NCBI GenBank assembly: GCA_963650485.1 | Contig: CAVJLN010000013.1 | Coordinates: forward strand, 5,444 to 69,443 | DNA length: 64,000 nt | Source of the DNA: Suilimivivens sp963650485 | GTDB lineage: Bacteria > Bacillota > Clostridia > Lachnospirales > Lachnospiraceae | Direction of reading: 5' to 3' | Shown here: positions 42,288 through 51,024 of the stretch, piece after piece | Position numbering within the stretch: the stretch's first letter is position 1 | Layout of the letters: the number at the start of each line of letters is the position of its first letter | The notes under the pieces: model-generated | The model's input: only the letters and a program-made list of their open reading frames with translations | Database searches by the model: none | What the model was told of the DNA's origin: nothing | Position numbers and translations under genes: made by a program

Positions 42288-42776
42288 ATGCAGGAGCTGA
42301 CATTGAATTTACCGGAAGGTATTGATGACGGAAGTTTCATGGGACGCACAGCAGTCCGGGGCATCATCTGTCAAAATGGAAAATATCTGGTGATTCTGGG
42401 AGAGCAGGGGGACTGTAAATTTCCGGGCGGCGGTATGGAACAGGGAGAGTTCCTGTTTGGGACATTGACGCGGGAAGTCTTAGAAGAAACGGGCTGTCAT
42501 GTAAAGCCTGACAGCATCCGGGAAGGCTTTCTGGTGCATGAGAAGACAAAACGGCAGTCCAAAGAAGTTCTTGTTATGGATTCCTATTATTATTTCTGTG
42601 AGGTTGAAAACTTTTATGCGGGAGAGGCGCTAGAGAAGGTCTGCTGGCTCCCGCTTTCAGACATGATTGCCCGTAACGAGAACGTGAAGGAGCTTTCCAA
42701 AGCCCCGTGGGTAGTCCGTGAACTGCTTGTTATGCGGGAACTCAGTAAGCTAATCAATTCTGATGGAGAAAAGTAA
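42288..42776 (+). CDS. NUDIX hydrolase
   Basis: A 162-residue cytoplasmic NUDIX hydrolase that would cleave a nucleoside diphosphate linked to another group. The Nudix box is GGGMEQGEFLFGTLTREVLEETGC (about residues 46-69): G-x5-E-x7-REVxEETG is complete with the catalytic glutamates. Its substrate cannot be predicted. The stop TAA is followed directly by the iorA ATG, so the two genes are translationally linked. The start follows TATGGAGAAG. Confidence 0.85.
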   Translation: MQELTLNLPEGIDDGSFMGRTAVRGIICQNGKYLVILGEQGDCKFPGGGMEQGEFLFGTLTREVLEETGCHVKPDSIREGFLVHEKTKRQSKEVLVMDSYYYFCEVENFYAGEALEKVCWLPLSDMIARNENVKELSKAPWVVRELLVMRELSKLINSDGEK

Positions 42777-44573
42777 ATGAAAAAAGAATATGTTATGGGA
42801 AACGGAGCTATTGCATTAGGAGCGTTGTCAGCAGGAGTAAATCTGGTGACAGGATATCCAGGAACTCCCTCTTCTGAAATTCTCGAAAATATTCAGAAGT
42901 ATTCCGATGGAAGCGTTCATATTGAATGGTCCGTGAATGAAAAATCTGCCATGGAGGTGGCAGCAAGTGCAGCCTATTCCGGGGCACGTACATTGGTTAC
43001 AATGAAACAGGTCGGGTTAAATGTTGCATCGGATCCGCTTATGTCTCTTGCGTATGTGGGAGTTAAGGGGGGAATGGTAATTGTATCCGCAGATGATCCT
43101 GGGCCGATTTCCTCACAGACTGAGCAGGATACCAGAATGTTTGCGGAGTTCTGTCGAATTCCTGTTTTTGATCCGGCCTCTCCGGAGGAGGCCTATCAAA
43201 TGATACAGGATGCGTTTGCCTACTCCGAGAAATATAAGACACCGGTTTTGTTTCGCCCGACCACGCGTGTCTGTCATGCGTATGCGTCCGTGGAGGTTCC
43301 GGAAAGCTGGAGATACAAGGAATACGAGGGCTTTATTAAGGATTCCGCAAAATGGGTAATTTTCCCGCGGCTTTCCTTTTTAAACCATGCCATGATTGAG
43401 GAACGTAATCCGAAGATAGGAGAAGATTTTTCTTCTTATTCCATGAATAGCGTGCAGGGCAGCGGCAAAAAAGCCGTGTTTGCATCTGGTGTCAGTTACG
43501 CATATGCAAAAGAATGCCTGCAGGATCATCCGGAGGTACGCTTCTGTAAGATAGCAACGCCATATCCTTTCCCGGAAAGCTTTGTCCTTTCTGCATTAGA
43601 GGGTGTGGAAGAGGTTCTTTGTGTGGAAGAGCTCAGTCCTTACATAGAAAATGCATTGCTCAAGCTGACAGGTAAGCATCAGCTTCCGATTAAAATATAT
43701 GGAAAACTTACCGGACACATTACATCAAGCGGAGAGAATTCTACGGACTCCCTGCGGAAGATTTTAGGAGATTTTCTTGGAATTAATATGCTAACGGAGC
43801 AGATGGATTTATCTGACAGTCCGTCTCTCCCGGTAAGACCGCCCGTGCTTTGTGCGGGATGTCCCCACAGGGCTTCCTTTTATGCAGTTAAGAAGGCAAT
43901 GGCAGGTAAGAAAAGTTACTTCTGCGGTGATATTGGCTGTTATACGCTTGGAAATGCCATGCCGCTTGATATGGTGGATACCTGTCTTTGTATGGGAGCT
44001 GGCGTTACCATGGCACAGGGCTTTCACTGGGTAGATCGGGATGCTGCCTGCTTTGCATTTATCGGGGATTCCACTTTTTTTGCATCCGGTATGACCGGAG
44101 TTGTGAATGCATTGTATAATGAAGCAGATATGATACTTTGTATTCTTGACAATTCCACGACGGCAATGACCGGTCATCAACCACATCCCGGAACAGGAAG
44201 AAATATGATGGGTGATGTTGTGGCGAAGGTCAGCATTACGAAGATTCTGGAAGGAATGGGTGTACAAAAGGTTATAACGGTTGATCCGTTGAAGCTGCAG
44301 GAATCCGTAAATGCTGTTCGGGAATGCGCGGCACTTCCGGGAGTTAAGGCGATCATCTTCAAATCGCCCTGTGTGGCAATCACAAAACCGCAGGGAACAG
44401 TAAAAATCGGAGAATCCTGTATTGGATGTAAAAAATGTATTCGTGAAATCGGCTGCCCGGCAATTGTAGTAAAGGATGGCAGGGTAACGATTGAAGAAGG
44501 GTTATGTACCGGCTGCGGACTGTGCAGTCAGATCTGTCCGGTTCATGCGATAGGAGGTGCATGCCATGAATAA
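42777..44573 (+). CDS. iorA: Indolepyruvate ferredoxin oxidoreductase, alpha subunit
   Basis: The thiamine-diphosphate subunit of indolepyruvate:ferredoxin oxidoreductase. The enzyme oxidatively decarboxylates aryl pyruvates from Trp, Phe and Tyr to aryl-acetyl-CoA and reduces ferredoxin. The 598-residue protein has the N-terminal pyrimidine-binding part (GYPGTPSSEI), the central ARPVLCAGCPHRA-like PVLCAGCPHRASFY, the ThDP motif GDSTFFASGMTGVVNALYNEADMILCILDNSTTAMTGHQPHPG, and two C-terminal [4Fe-4S] clusters (CIGCKKCIREIGCP and CTGCGLCSQICP). It overlaps the start of iorB by 8 bp. The spacing Cys-Ile-Arg-Glu-Ile-Gly-Cys-Pro of the first cluster is the usual IorA variant. Confidence 0.93.
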   Translation: MKKEYVMGNGAIALGALSAGVNLVTGYPGTPSSEILENIQKYSDGSVHIEWSVNEKSAMEVAASAAYSGARTLVTMKQVGLNVASDPLMSLAYVGVKGGMVIVSADDPGPISSQTEQDTRMFAEFCRIPVFDPASPEEAYQMIQDAFAYSEKYKTPVLFRPTTRVCHAYASVEVPESWRYKEYEGFIKDSAKWVIFPRLSFLNHAMIEERNPKIGEDFSSYSMNSVQGSGKKAVFASGVSYAYAKECLQDHPEVRFCKIATPYPFPESFVLSALEGVEEVLCVEELSPYIENALLKLTGKHQLPIKIYGKLTGHITSSGENSTDSLRKILGDFLGINMLTEQMDLSDSPSLPVRPPVLCAGCPHRASFYAVKKAMAGKKSYFCGDIGCYTLGNAMPLDMVDTCLCMGAGVTMAQGFHWVDRDAACFAFIGDSTFFASGMTGVVNALYNEADMILCILDNSTTAMTGHQPHPGTGRNMMGDVVAKVSITKILEGMGVQKVITVDPLKLQESVNAVRECAALPGVKAIIFKSPCVAITKPQGTVKIGESCIGCKKCIREIGCPAIVVKDGRVTIEEGLCTGCGLCSQICPVHAIGGACHE

Positions 44574-45162
44574 GGATATTTTGTTATGTGGTGTAGGAGG
44601 TCAGGGAACGGTGCTGGCTTCGAAGCTGATTGCTTCTGCAGCGATGCGCTGCGGTAATATTGTTCATTCAGCTGAAACGATTGGAATGGCCCAGAGAGGC
44701 GGCTCTGTGACAAGTCATATCCGTATTGGTGAGAAAGCATTTTCACCTTTGATTCCACGTTCCGGTGCGGATATTCTTATTGCTTTCGAGCCGGCAGAGG
44801 CAGTACGGAATCTTTCCTTTCTTAAAAAGGATGGTGTTGTGATTGTGAACAGCACACCCGTAAAGCCGACCACAGAGGCCCTGCATGAAACCGGTTATGA
44901 TGGGAAAGAGATGATTGCTTATCTGAAAAAGAAAGCAGACTGTGTTGTACTTAATGGTGAAGCTCTTTTAGAGAAAGCAGGATCCGGAAGATGCTTTAAT
45001 ATTATTGTATTGGGTGCACTTGCTGCAAGCGGAAGACTTGAAATTCCCACAGAAGTTTTAATAGAAGAAATGGAGCACCAGATTAAACCACAATTCCTTG
45101 AATTGAATAAAAAAGCATTTCATATTGGTGAGGAGGCAGGAGCAGACCATGAAATTAAGTGA
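44566..45162 (+). CDS. iorB: Indolepyruvate ferredoxin oxidoreductase, beta subunit
   Basis: A 198-residue gamma-type subunit (POR_N/KGD family) that completes indolepyruvate:ferredoxin oxidoreductase with iorA. Landmarks are ILLCGVGGQGTVLASKLIASAA near the N-terminus and ETIGMAQRGGSVTSHIRIG. I use the second ATG (44566) because AGGAGGTG lies at the right distance. It overlaps both neighbours: iorA by 8 bp and paaK by 14 bp, so the three proteins are made from one message in linked amounts. Confidence 0.92.
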   Translation: MNKDILLCGVGGQGTVLASKLIASAAMRCGNIVHSAETIGMAQRGGSVTSHIRIGEKAFSPLIPRSGADILIAFEPAEAVRNLSFLKKDGVVIVNSTPVKPTTEALHETGYDGKEMIAYLKKKADCVVLNGEALLEKAGSGRCFNIIVLGALAASGRLEIPTEVLIEEMEHQIKPQFLELNKKAFHIGEEAGADHEIK

Positions 45163-46396
45163 AAAACAATTACAACAGGTGGATGCACAGATTAAGCGCC
45201 TTTTGAAGTCTGACAGTTTTTACGGAGAGGTATACCGTAAGGCAGGAATTACAGGAGTAAGCAGTCAGGAAGATTTTGAGAAAATTCCTTTTTCCAGCAA
45301 GGACGATCTGAGAAACGCGTACCCTTTAGGAATTCAGGCAGTTCCGGAAGAGGAGGCTGTGAGAATTCATTCTTCTTCGGGAACAACCGGAAAACCGGTC
45401 ATTATTCCTTATACTGCTAAGGATGTAGATGACTGGGCAATTATGTTTGCACGCTGTTATGAGACTGCAGGAATCACGAATAAAGACCGTATTCAGATCA
45501 CTCCGGCTTATGGCTTATGGACAGCCGGAATCGGTTTCCAGAATGGAGCAGAAAAGCTTGGAGCCATGGCTGTTCCGATGGGACCGGGTAATACGGATAA
45601 GCAGATTCAGATGATGATGGATCTGAAAACAACAGTATTGACGGCGACCTCTTCTTATGCGCTCCTGCTTGCCGAGGAAATCAACAGGCGTGGTCTTCGG
45701 GATAAGATTTATCTGAAAAAGGGTGTTTTCGGGTCTGAGCGCTGGAGTAAGAAGATGCGTGAATACATTCAGCAGGAGCTTGGAATTGAGCTGTATGATA
45801 TCTATGGACTGACCGAGATTTATGGTCCGGGCATTGGTATCAACTGTGAGAAGGAGCATGGTATTCACTATTGGGATGATTATATTTATATTGAAATTAT
45901 TGATCCGGAGACCGGGGTACCTGTACCGGACGGAGAGGCCGGTGAGATTGTTATTACAACGCTGGTCAAGGAGGGAGCACCTCTGTTGCGTTTCCGTACC
46001 CATGACCTTTCCAGAATTATCCCGGAGAAGTGTTCCTGCGGACGTTCTTATCCGCGCCTTGATACCATTGGAGGCAGAAGTGATGACATGTTTAAGGTTC
46101 GCGGTGTCAATATGTTCCCTAAGCAGGTGGAGGAACTGTTACAGGATGTGGATGGTGTTTTAAGTGAATATCATATTACCATTGCACACGATGATGACAA
46201 TAATAAAGATATTATGATTCTGACGGTAGAGGTAGATGGCCGTGTGGACTTTGAAAAGACAACATTACATATCCGTGAACTCTTTAAGTCCCGTATCGGT
46301 ATGACGCCGAAAGTGACTGCTGTTCCGGTTGGTACACTGCAGAGGAGCGAGAAGAAGACCAAGCGTGTCGTTGATTACCGTTATCTATCATCATAA
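45149..46396 (+). CDS. paaK: Phenylacetate-CoA ligase family (AMP-forming aryl-CoA ligase)
   Basis: A 415-residue ANL-superfamily enzyme. The P-loop is IHSSSGTTGKPVIIPYT (about residues 80-96), the adenylation core is DIYGLTEIYGPG, and the C-terminal AMP-binding part includes GRSDDMFKVRGVNMFPKQVE and the lysine region RSEKKTKRVVD. The enzyme joins aryl-acetic acids to CoA, or works in reverse to make ATP from aryl-acetyl-CoA produced by IorAB. The overlap with iorB supports that pathway. The true start at 45149 is favoured by GGAG. The 3' end overlaps the convergent MFS gene by 6 bp. Confidence 0.9.
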   Translation: MKLSEKQLQQVDAQIKRLLKSDSFYGEVYRKAGITGVSSQEDFEKIPFSSKDDLRNAYPLGIQAVPEEEAVRIHSSSGTTGKPVIIPYTAKDVDDWAIMFARCYETAGITNKDRIQITPAYGLWTAGIGFQNGAEKLGAMAVPMGPGNTDKQIQMMMDLKTTVLTATSSYALLLAEEINRRGLRDKIYLKKGVFGSERWSKKMREYIQQELGIELYDIYGLTEIYGPGIGINCEKEHGIHYWDDYIYIEIIDPETGVPVPDGEAGEIVITTLVKEGAPLLRFRTHDLSRIIPEKCSCGRSYPRLDTIGGRSDDMFKVRGVNMFPKQVEELLQDVDGVLSEYHITIAHDDDNNKDIMILTVEVDGRVDFEKTTLHIRELFKSRIGMTPKVTAVPVGTLQRSEKKTKRVVDYRYLSS

Positions 46397-47581
46397 ATCA
46401 GCTTTTGCCTGCTTTTTGAGGGTGAACAGAATGCACACCAGCATACAGATCGGGAAAACAATTCCCGCTAGGATGCCGTAGTGGAGATCATTATTTAGGA
46501 GTCCGGTACAGAAGCCTACGAGGGTGGGACCGCCGGAGCAGCCGACATCACCGGCTAAAGCAAGCAGGGCGAACATCGCAGTTCCCCCATTGCGGATGGT
46601 TATAGAGGCCTTACTGAATGTGCCGGGCCACAGGATTCCTACGGATAATCCGCACAGTCCGCATCCAATCAGACTGAAAACGGGATTCGGACTTAAGGAA
46701 ATACACAAATAGGAAAGAATGCACAGGATCGTACTTCCTGCCATAAAGCGGTTCAAGTCAATCCGGTCACCGAATTTCCCGTAGAAAGCACGGGAGCTTC
46801 CCATGAGGATGGCGAAAGCCATAGGGCCTGCAAGGTCACCGATGGTCTTCGTTACACCAAGTCCCTGTTCTGCAAAGGTGGAAGCCCACTGGCTGACCGC
46901 CTGCTCACTGGCACCGGCGCAGAGCATCATAAGGAATAAAATCCAGAAAAATTTATTCTTAACAAGCTGTGAAAGAGAAAGACCCTCTTCTCCTTCCTCA
47001 ATCAGCGGTGCAATTGGTACCTTTAAGAAAAGAATACCGTTGCATAATGGAATAATCGCCCACAGAAGCGCCATGATCTTCCAGTGCTCGATTCCTACAA
47101 TCGAGAAGAAGATCGTGGAAAGCAATACGACGGCAACATGTCCCCAGCAGTAAAAGGAATGCAATAGGCTCATCGCCTTTTCCTTGTTATCGGTCGGACA
47201 GGATTCCATAATCGGACTGACAAGTACCTCCAGTAAGCCGCCGCCGACTGCGTAGATTACGATGGCAATCAGAAGTCCGATAAAAGGATCCGGCAGCACA
47301 TCCGGAAGAATGGTTAACAGGACGAAGCCGGCAAAGGCACATCCGTGTGCAATCAGCATACTGACACGGTAGCCGATTTTGTCCACAAATTTCACAGAGC
47401 AGAGGTCAATCACAAGCTGTATTGCAAAGTTGATCGTAATAAATAAAGTAATCTTTGTCAGAGGAATACCATAGGTACTCTGAAAGGTCAAAAATAATAA
47501 GGGAACAAAATTATTGACGATGGCCTGTACTATGTAGCCGATGAAGCAGGCATTGATGGTTGCTTTAAAATTCTTTTCCAT
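46391..47581 (-). CDS. Major facilitator superfamily transporter
   Basis: A 396-residue protein with twelve predicted membrane helices, of the MFS superfamily. The cytoplasmic loop motif between helices 2 and 3 (VDLCSVKFVDKIGYRVSMLIAHG) and the equivalent in the second half (FYGKFGDRIDLNRFMAG) are visible. It resembles the FucP/Bcr-like group found in Firmicutes, but the cargo is unknown. I use the ATG at 47581 (MEKNFKATINACFIG), which AAGGAG precedes by 8 bases in the coding direction. It is convergent with paaK and could export arylacetate products, although this is only positional inference. Confidence 0.8.
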   Translation of the reverse strand: MEKNFKATINACFIGYIVQAIVNNFVPLLFLTFQSTYGIPLTKITLFITINFAIQLVIDLCSVKFVDKIGYRVSMLIAHGCAFAGFVLLTILPDVLPDPFIGLLIAIVIYAVGGGLLEVLVSPIMESCPTDNKEKAMSLLHSFYCWGHVAVVLLSTIFFSIVGIEHWKIMALLWAIIPLCNGILFLKVPIAPLIEEGEEGLSLSQLVKNKFFWILFLMMLCAGASEQAVSQWASTFAEQGLGVTKTIGDLAGPMAFAILMGSSRAFYGKFGDRIDLNRFMAGSTILCILSYLCISLSPNPVFSLIGCGLCGLSVGILWPGTFSKASITIRNGGTAMFALLALAGDVGCSGGPTLVGFCTGLLNNDLHYGILAGIVFPICMLVCILFTLKKQAKADL

Positions 47582-47645
47582 AGAAAATCTCCTTGTCATA
47601 TCTATCGTATTCAGCGTATCTATTATAAATTATAGCGGGATTAGG

Positions 47646-47661
47646 GGTTCTGAATAGTTAC
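47646..47661 (+). repeat. MITE terminal inverted repeat remnant
   Basis: GGTTCTGAATAGTTAC, identical to the right end of MITE copy B, stands alone in the gap between the MFS transporter and the DUF4854 lipoprotein. No element body is attached. Confidence 0.65.
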
Positions 47662-47683
47662 CTCTTATGTATATTACCAGGAA

Positions 47684-48103
47684 TTAGTCCGCGGTGTATT
47701 CGCTCTCTGCAAGTGTTTCGCCGTTGTAGAGATAACGTACAATGACACTGGCATTGTCAACCTTGAGTTCCTCATTTAAATCGGATGCGATTCCCTCATA
47801 AGTAGATGCTTCTGACTCACACCCGGAAACAAGCTGCTCCTTTACTGCATCAAGCATGGAGTCATCAATCGACCCCTCTTCAAAGGTATATTCATAAATT
47901 AAGGTGTTTCCCTCTGCAAGAATTTCGATGGAAATTTCGGAGTCGTTTACACTATCCTTAGCTTCCTGAACCATTTTCTGCATTTCTTCGGTCTGGAAAT
48001 ATTCTTCCAAGGCCGCATCCTTATTTTTTCCACATGCGGTTATCGCCAGCATTTGTGTCATAACGATGGCAGCAACAATTGTTTTTAAAGTGATTTTCTT
48101 CAT
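47684..48103 (-). CDS. DUF4854 domain lipoprotein
   Basis: A 139-residue secreted lipoprotein. From MKKITLK there is a signal peptide with lipobox LAITAC, then a short linker and a DUF4854-type domain (LEEYFQTEEMQKMVQEAKDSVNDSEISIEILAEGNTLIYEYTF, then ASVIVRYLYNGETLAESEYTAD). The family has no known function and is common in Lachnospiraceae. I prefer the ATG at 48103, which GAGGAAAACG precedes. The gene is upstream of and in the same direction as the MFS gene; a MITE end lies between them. Confidence 0.72.
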   Translation of the reverse strand: MKKITLKTIVAAIVMTQMLAITACGKNKDAALEEYFQTEEMQKMVQEAKDSVNDSEISIEILAEGNTLIYEYTFEEGSIDDSMLDAVKEQLVSGCESEASTYEGIASDLNEELKVDNASVIVRYLYNGETLAESEYTAD

Positions 48104-48352
48104 CGTTTTCCTCATAAAGGAAAGCAGTCTCTCTGCTTTCGTGGATTATCATTTATACAAATTCTAAGCTTATTGGTAAAATGCGTTTCTGTCAAGATAA
48201 AATAGTAAGAAGTTATCAACAGATAGTAACAGTCAGGAGTACTAAATTCCTATGTGTGTATAGTGAAAAATACACAAAAATAATTCCAAATCGAATTATT
48301 TTATGATAATATATACCAATAGATATTGCAATGAAAGGTAGCGTGTAAGAGT

Positions 48353-50131
48353 ATGATTAATGTGCAAAATGAAACCAAAGCAACTGTAGGGAAGACAGGC
48401 AGCAGTTCAAATGATAAAATAGGATTTTTTCATTCCATGAGATTCAAGTTCATTCAGTTTTTAGTTATTGCATTGGCAGTTATGACCGTAGTGAGTTTTA
48501 TGGCACTTGTACCGGGAGTTCGGAGAAATTTAATCACGAACACGGAGAATTATTTAACAGACAGTGCAGTTTTAACAGGGCGCGGACTTGATCGGGAGCT
48601 GACTTCCCGTACATGGGATGAAGTGATGAATACAGAGTCACTTGGCGATGTGGCCGGAAATGTCAGTGTGAAAGGATTGGATTCCAGTTATTGTTATCTT
48701 GTATCAGCAGATGGAACAATGCTTTATCATCCAACAGCGGATAAGATCGGACAGCCGGTAGAGAATGAAGCAGTGAAATCATTGCTTGCCGGATTGGAGA
48801 AGGGACAGCATCCGGATCCTGCAGTTATTAAATATGATTTCCGTGGCACCATGAAATATGCGGCATACTATATTGGAGAAAATTCGAATTTTATTGTAAT
48901 TGTATCGGCAGATGAAGAGGAGTTCCTTGCAGGGATAAACAGCTTTGTGAAGCAGGATATTGTTTACAGTGTCATTACTTTATTTATATTTATGGTAATT
49001 GGTTACATAATGATTACATGGTTTATCAGTCCGATTGTCCGGTTATCCAAGCGAGTATATAGTCTTGCCGATATGGATTTCCGTGCAGATGAGAAGCTGG
49101 AATTGCTGGGTAAGCGTCGCGATGAAACAGGTTCCATGGCACGGGCGCTGACCTATATGAGACAGGAGATGGTAGAGGTTGTAAATGGTATTACCGCACA
49201 AAGCAAAGAGTTATTTGAAGCTTCTAATGACATGAGTGAATCTGCAGCACATATTACAGCATCTGTAAATGATGTAGAAAAGGCAATTTCTGAAATCGCA
49301 CAGGGAGCAACCTCCCAGGCACAGGAAACCCAGACAGCAACCGAGAATGTTATTCTGATGGGTAACATGATTGAAGAAACCAATACGCAGATCGAGGAAT
49401 TACATAGCAGTGCAAGTGGAATGCTTTCTTCCGCAGAGAAGGCTCTGGATATTTTGAAGCAGCTTAATGAGGTAAACAACCAGACGAAAGCAGCAATTGA
49501 CACTGTTTATGAACAGACGAATACTACCAACGCCTCTGCACTGAAAATTAAGAAAGCAACCGATATTATTACAGATATTGCTGAGGAAACAAATCTCCTG
49601 TCCTTAAATGCTTCCATTGAAGCTGCACGTGCCGGTGAGCAGGGAAGAGGCTTTGCTGTTGTTGCATCCCAGATTCAGAAGCTGGCAGAACAGTCCAACG
49701 AATCCGCAAGACAGATCGGGGATATTATTAATCAGTTGATGGCAGACTCTGAGAAGTCTGTAGATACCATGAAGGATGTTAAGGCGGTCATTGATAAACA
49801 GGATGAATATGTAGCCAATACAGAGGAGTCCTTCCATGAAGTAAATGACGGTATTCAGAAATCCATTGAGGGAATTCGAACGATTGCAGATAAGACGGAG
49901 CAGCTTGATCAGGCAAGAGTGAAGGTTGTCGATGTGGTACAGAATCTAACGGCGATTGCAGAAGAGAATGCAGCAGGTACGGAGGAAACATCTGCATCCG
50001 CGGTAGAAGTGGGTAACACCATGATAGAAATGGCGGAGGAAGCTAAGCACTTAAGTGATATTGCGAATAAGATGGAAGAGAATGTAAGGGTATTTGTGGT
50101 GGATGAAACAAAAGCCATGCTCCATTCATAG
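48353..50131 (+). CDS. Methyl-accepting chemotaxis protein, cache-type sensor
   Basis: A 592-residue chemoreceptor. After a short cytoplasmic head there is a membrane helix (about residues 34-56), an extracellular cache-type sensor (about residues 60-190, with VKGLDSSYCYLVSADGTMLYHPTADKIGQPVENEAV, typical of single-cache domains), a second membrane helix (about residues 204-224), HAMP and the signalling coiled coil with tip EETNLLSLNASIEAARAGEQGRGFAVVASQIQKLA. Cache receptors usually bind small organic acids or amino acids. The last codons (LHS) and the stop lie inside the first unit of an 87-bp tandem repeat. No chemotaxis neighbours are present. Confidence 0.93.
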   Translation: MINVQNETKATVGKTGSSSNDKIGFFHSMRFKFIQFLVIALAVMTVVSFMALVPGVRRNLITNTENYLTDSAVLTGRGLDRELTSRTWDEVMNTESLGDVAGNVSVKGLDSSYCYLVSADGTMLYHPTADKIGQPVENEAVKSLLAGLEKGQHPDPAVIKYDFRGTMKYAAYYIGENSNFIVIVSADEEEFLAGINSFVKQDIVYSVITLFIFMVIGYIMITWFISPIVRLSKRVYSLADMDFRADEKLELLGKRRDETGSMARALTYMRQEMVEVVNGITAQSKELFEASNDMSESAAHITASVNDVEKAISEIAQGATSQAQETQTATENVILMGNMIEETNTQIEELHSSASGMLSSAEKALDILKQLNEVNNQTKAAIDTVYEQTNTTNASALKIKKATDIITDIAEETNLLSLNASIEAARAGEQGRGFAVVASQIQKLAEQSNESARQIGDIINQLMADSEKSVDTMKDVKAVIDKQDEYVANTEESFHEVNDGIQKSIEGIRTIADKTEQLDQARVKVVDVVQNLTAIAEENAAGTEETSASAVEVGNTMIEMAEEAKHLSDIANKMEENVRVFVVDETKAMLHS

Positions 50132-50343
50132 CCCTGCGGGCTATTTCATGGACGGTTGTCGCCGTATCATAAAAAGAAACACAGCCAATAGGTGAGTAAA
50201 TAGCCGAGCCATTCATAGCCCTGCGGGCTATTTCATGGACGGCTGTCGCCGTATCATAAAAAGAAACACAGCCAATAGGTGAATAAATAGCCGAGCCATT
50301 CATAGCCCTGCGGGCTATTTCATGATGGGCTGTCGCCCAATAA
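50123..50343. repeat. 87-bp structured tandem repeat, two units plus a partial third
   Basis: Units start at 50123, 50210 and 50297 (exact 87-bp period); the third is truncated after about 45 bp. Each unit carries a GCCC-tgc-GGGC hairpin, an ACGGY-TGTC-GCCGT hairpin and a long-range pair GGCTATTT/AAATAGCC. Differences between units keep the pairing: the first hairpin has T where the second has C opposite G, and the partial unit has GGGC/GCCC instead. This suggests that RNA structure matters. It is not CRISPR-like, because the units are contiguous. Confidence 0.85.
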
Positions 50344-50402
50344 GCTAAAAATAAAAAACAGTTGATAATGCACAAGTGCCTTCAACTGTTTTTATTTTTA
50401 GC
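50344..50402. terminator. Long bidirectional terminator
   Basis: A near-perfect stem of about 21 bp: GCTAAAAATAAAAAACAGTT (50344-50363) pairs with AACTGTTTTTATTTTTAGC (50384-50402). Its A/T-rich arms give a T tract in both directions. It would end both the chemoreceptor transcript and the convergent rubrerythrin transcript. Confidence 0.85.
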
Positions 50403-50418
50403 TTGCTCGGCTTGTAGC

Positions 50419-50958
50419 TTAACCAAAGTATCTCTTTAACAGACCCTCAAATGCTTTGCCATGTCTTGCTTCGTCTCTAGCCATTTCGTGAACGGTATCA
50501 TGGATGGCATCGAGGTTAGCAGCCTTGGCACGCTTTGCAAGATCAAACTTACCAGCGGTAGCGCCGTTTTCTGCATCAACTCTCATTTCAAGGTTCTTCT
50601 TGGTGGAATCGGTAACCACTTCACCTAAAAGCTCAGCGAATTTCGCAGCATGTTCTGCTTCTTCCCATGCAGCCTTTTCCCAGTAAAGTCCGATTTCCGG
50701 ATAACCTTCTCTGTGAGCAACTCTTGCCATAGCAAGGTACATACCAACTTCGGTACATTCCCCGTTAAAGTTTGCTCTGAGGTCTTCCAAGATATCCTCG
50801 CTTACACCCTGTGCAACACCTACAACATGCTCTGCAGCCCATACCTTTTCTTCGGACTGTGCAGTAAACTTATCTGCGGGAGCTCCACAAACAGGGCACT
50901 TCTCCGGGGCTTCTTCTCCTTCGTGAACATAACCACAAACCTGACATACATACTTCAT
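50419..50958 (-). CDS. rbr: Rubrerythrin with N-terminal rubredoxin domain (reverse type)
   Basis: A 179-residue peroxide-reducing non-heme iron protein. The rubredoxin-like Fe(Cys)4 domain is at the N-terminus (YVCQVCGYVHEGEEAPEKCPVCGAP), the reverse order of classical rubrerythrin. The diiron four-helix domain follows (ANFNGECTEVGMYLAMARVAHREGY, AWEEAEHAAKFAELLG, HEMARDEARHGKAFEGLL). It takes electrons to reduce hydrogen peroxide in anaerobes. It lies 66 bp downstream of perR on the same strand, and a TGTAACA/TGTTACA palindrome sits between them, so both are probably controlled by peroxide. The ribosome site AAAGGAG supports the start. Confidence 0.95.
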   Translation of the reverse strand: MKYVCQVCGYVHEGEEAPEKCPVCGAPADKFTAQSEEKVWAAEHVVGVAQGVSEDILEDLRANFNGECTEVGMYLAMARVAHREGYPEIGLYWEKAAWEEAEHAAKFAELLGEVVTDSTKKNLEMRVDAENGATAGKFDLAKRAKAANLDAIHDTVHEMARDEARHGKAFEGLLKRYFG

Positions 50959-51002
50959 ACTCTTAATCTCCTTTTCTTTCTTAATTTCTTAATGCTTACT
51001 CT

Positions 51003-51019
51003 TGTAACAATCTGTTACA
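51003..51019. promoter_or_regulatory. Palindrome between perR and rbr
   Basis: TGTAACA-atc-TGTTACA is a perfect 7-bp inverted repeat with a 3-bp centre in the 66-bp perR-rbr gap. Its half-site resembles the perR-upstream palindrome (ACAGTAAT), so it may be a second PerR-type operator or a processing site. Confidence 0.5.
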
Positions 51020-51024
51020 TAAAA

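Noticed and set aside
50123..50343. CRISPR array
   Set aside because: The repeats are 87 bp, directly joined with no variable spacers, and there are no cas genes.
50043..50375. A 110-codon minus-strand frame across the 87-bp repeats
   Set aside because: The frame stays open only because 87 is a multiple of three. It overlaps the end of the chemoreceptor gene and a terminator, has no convincing start signal, and the changes between units preserve RNA pairing more than protein.
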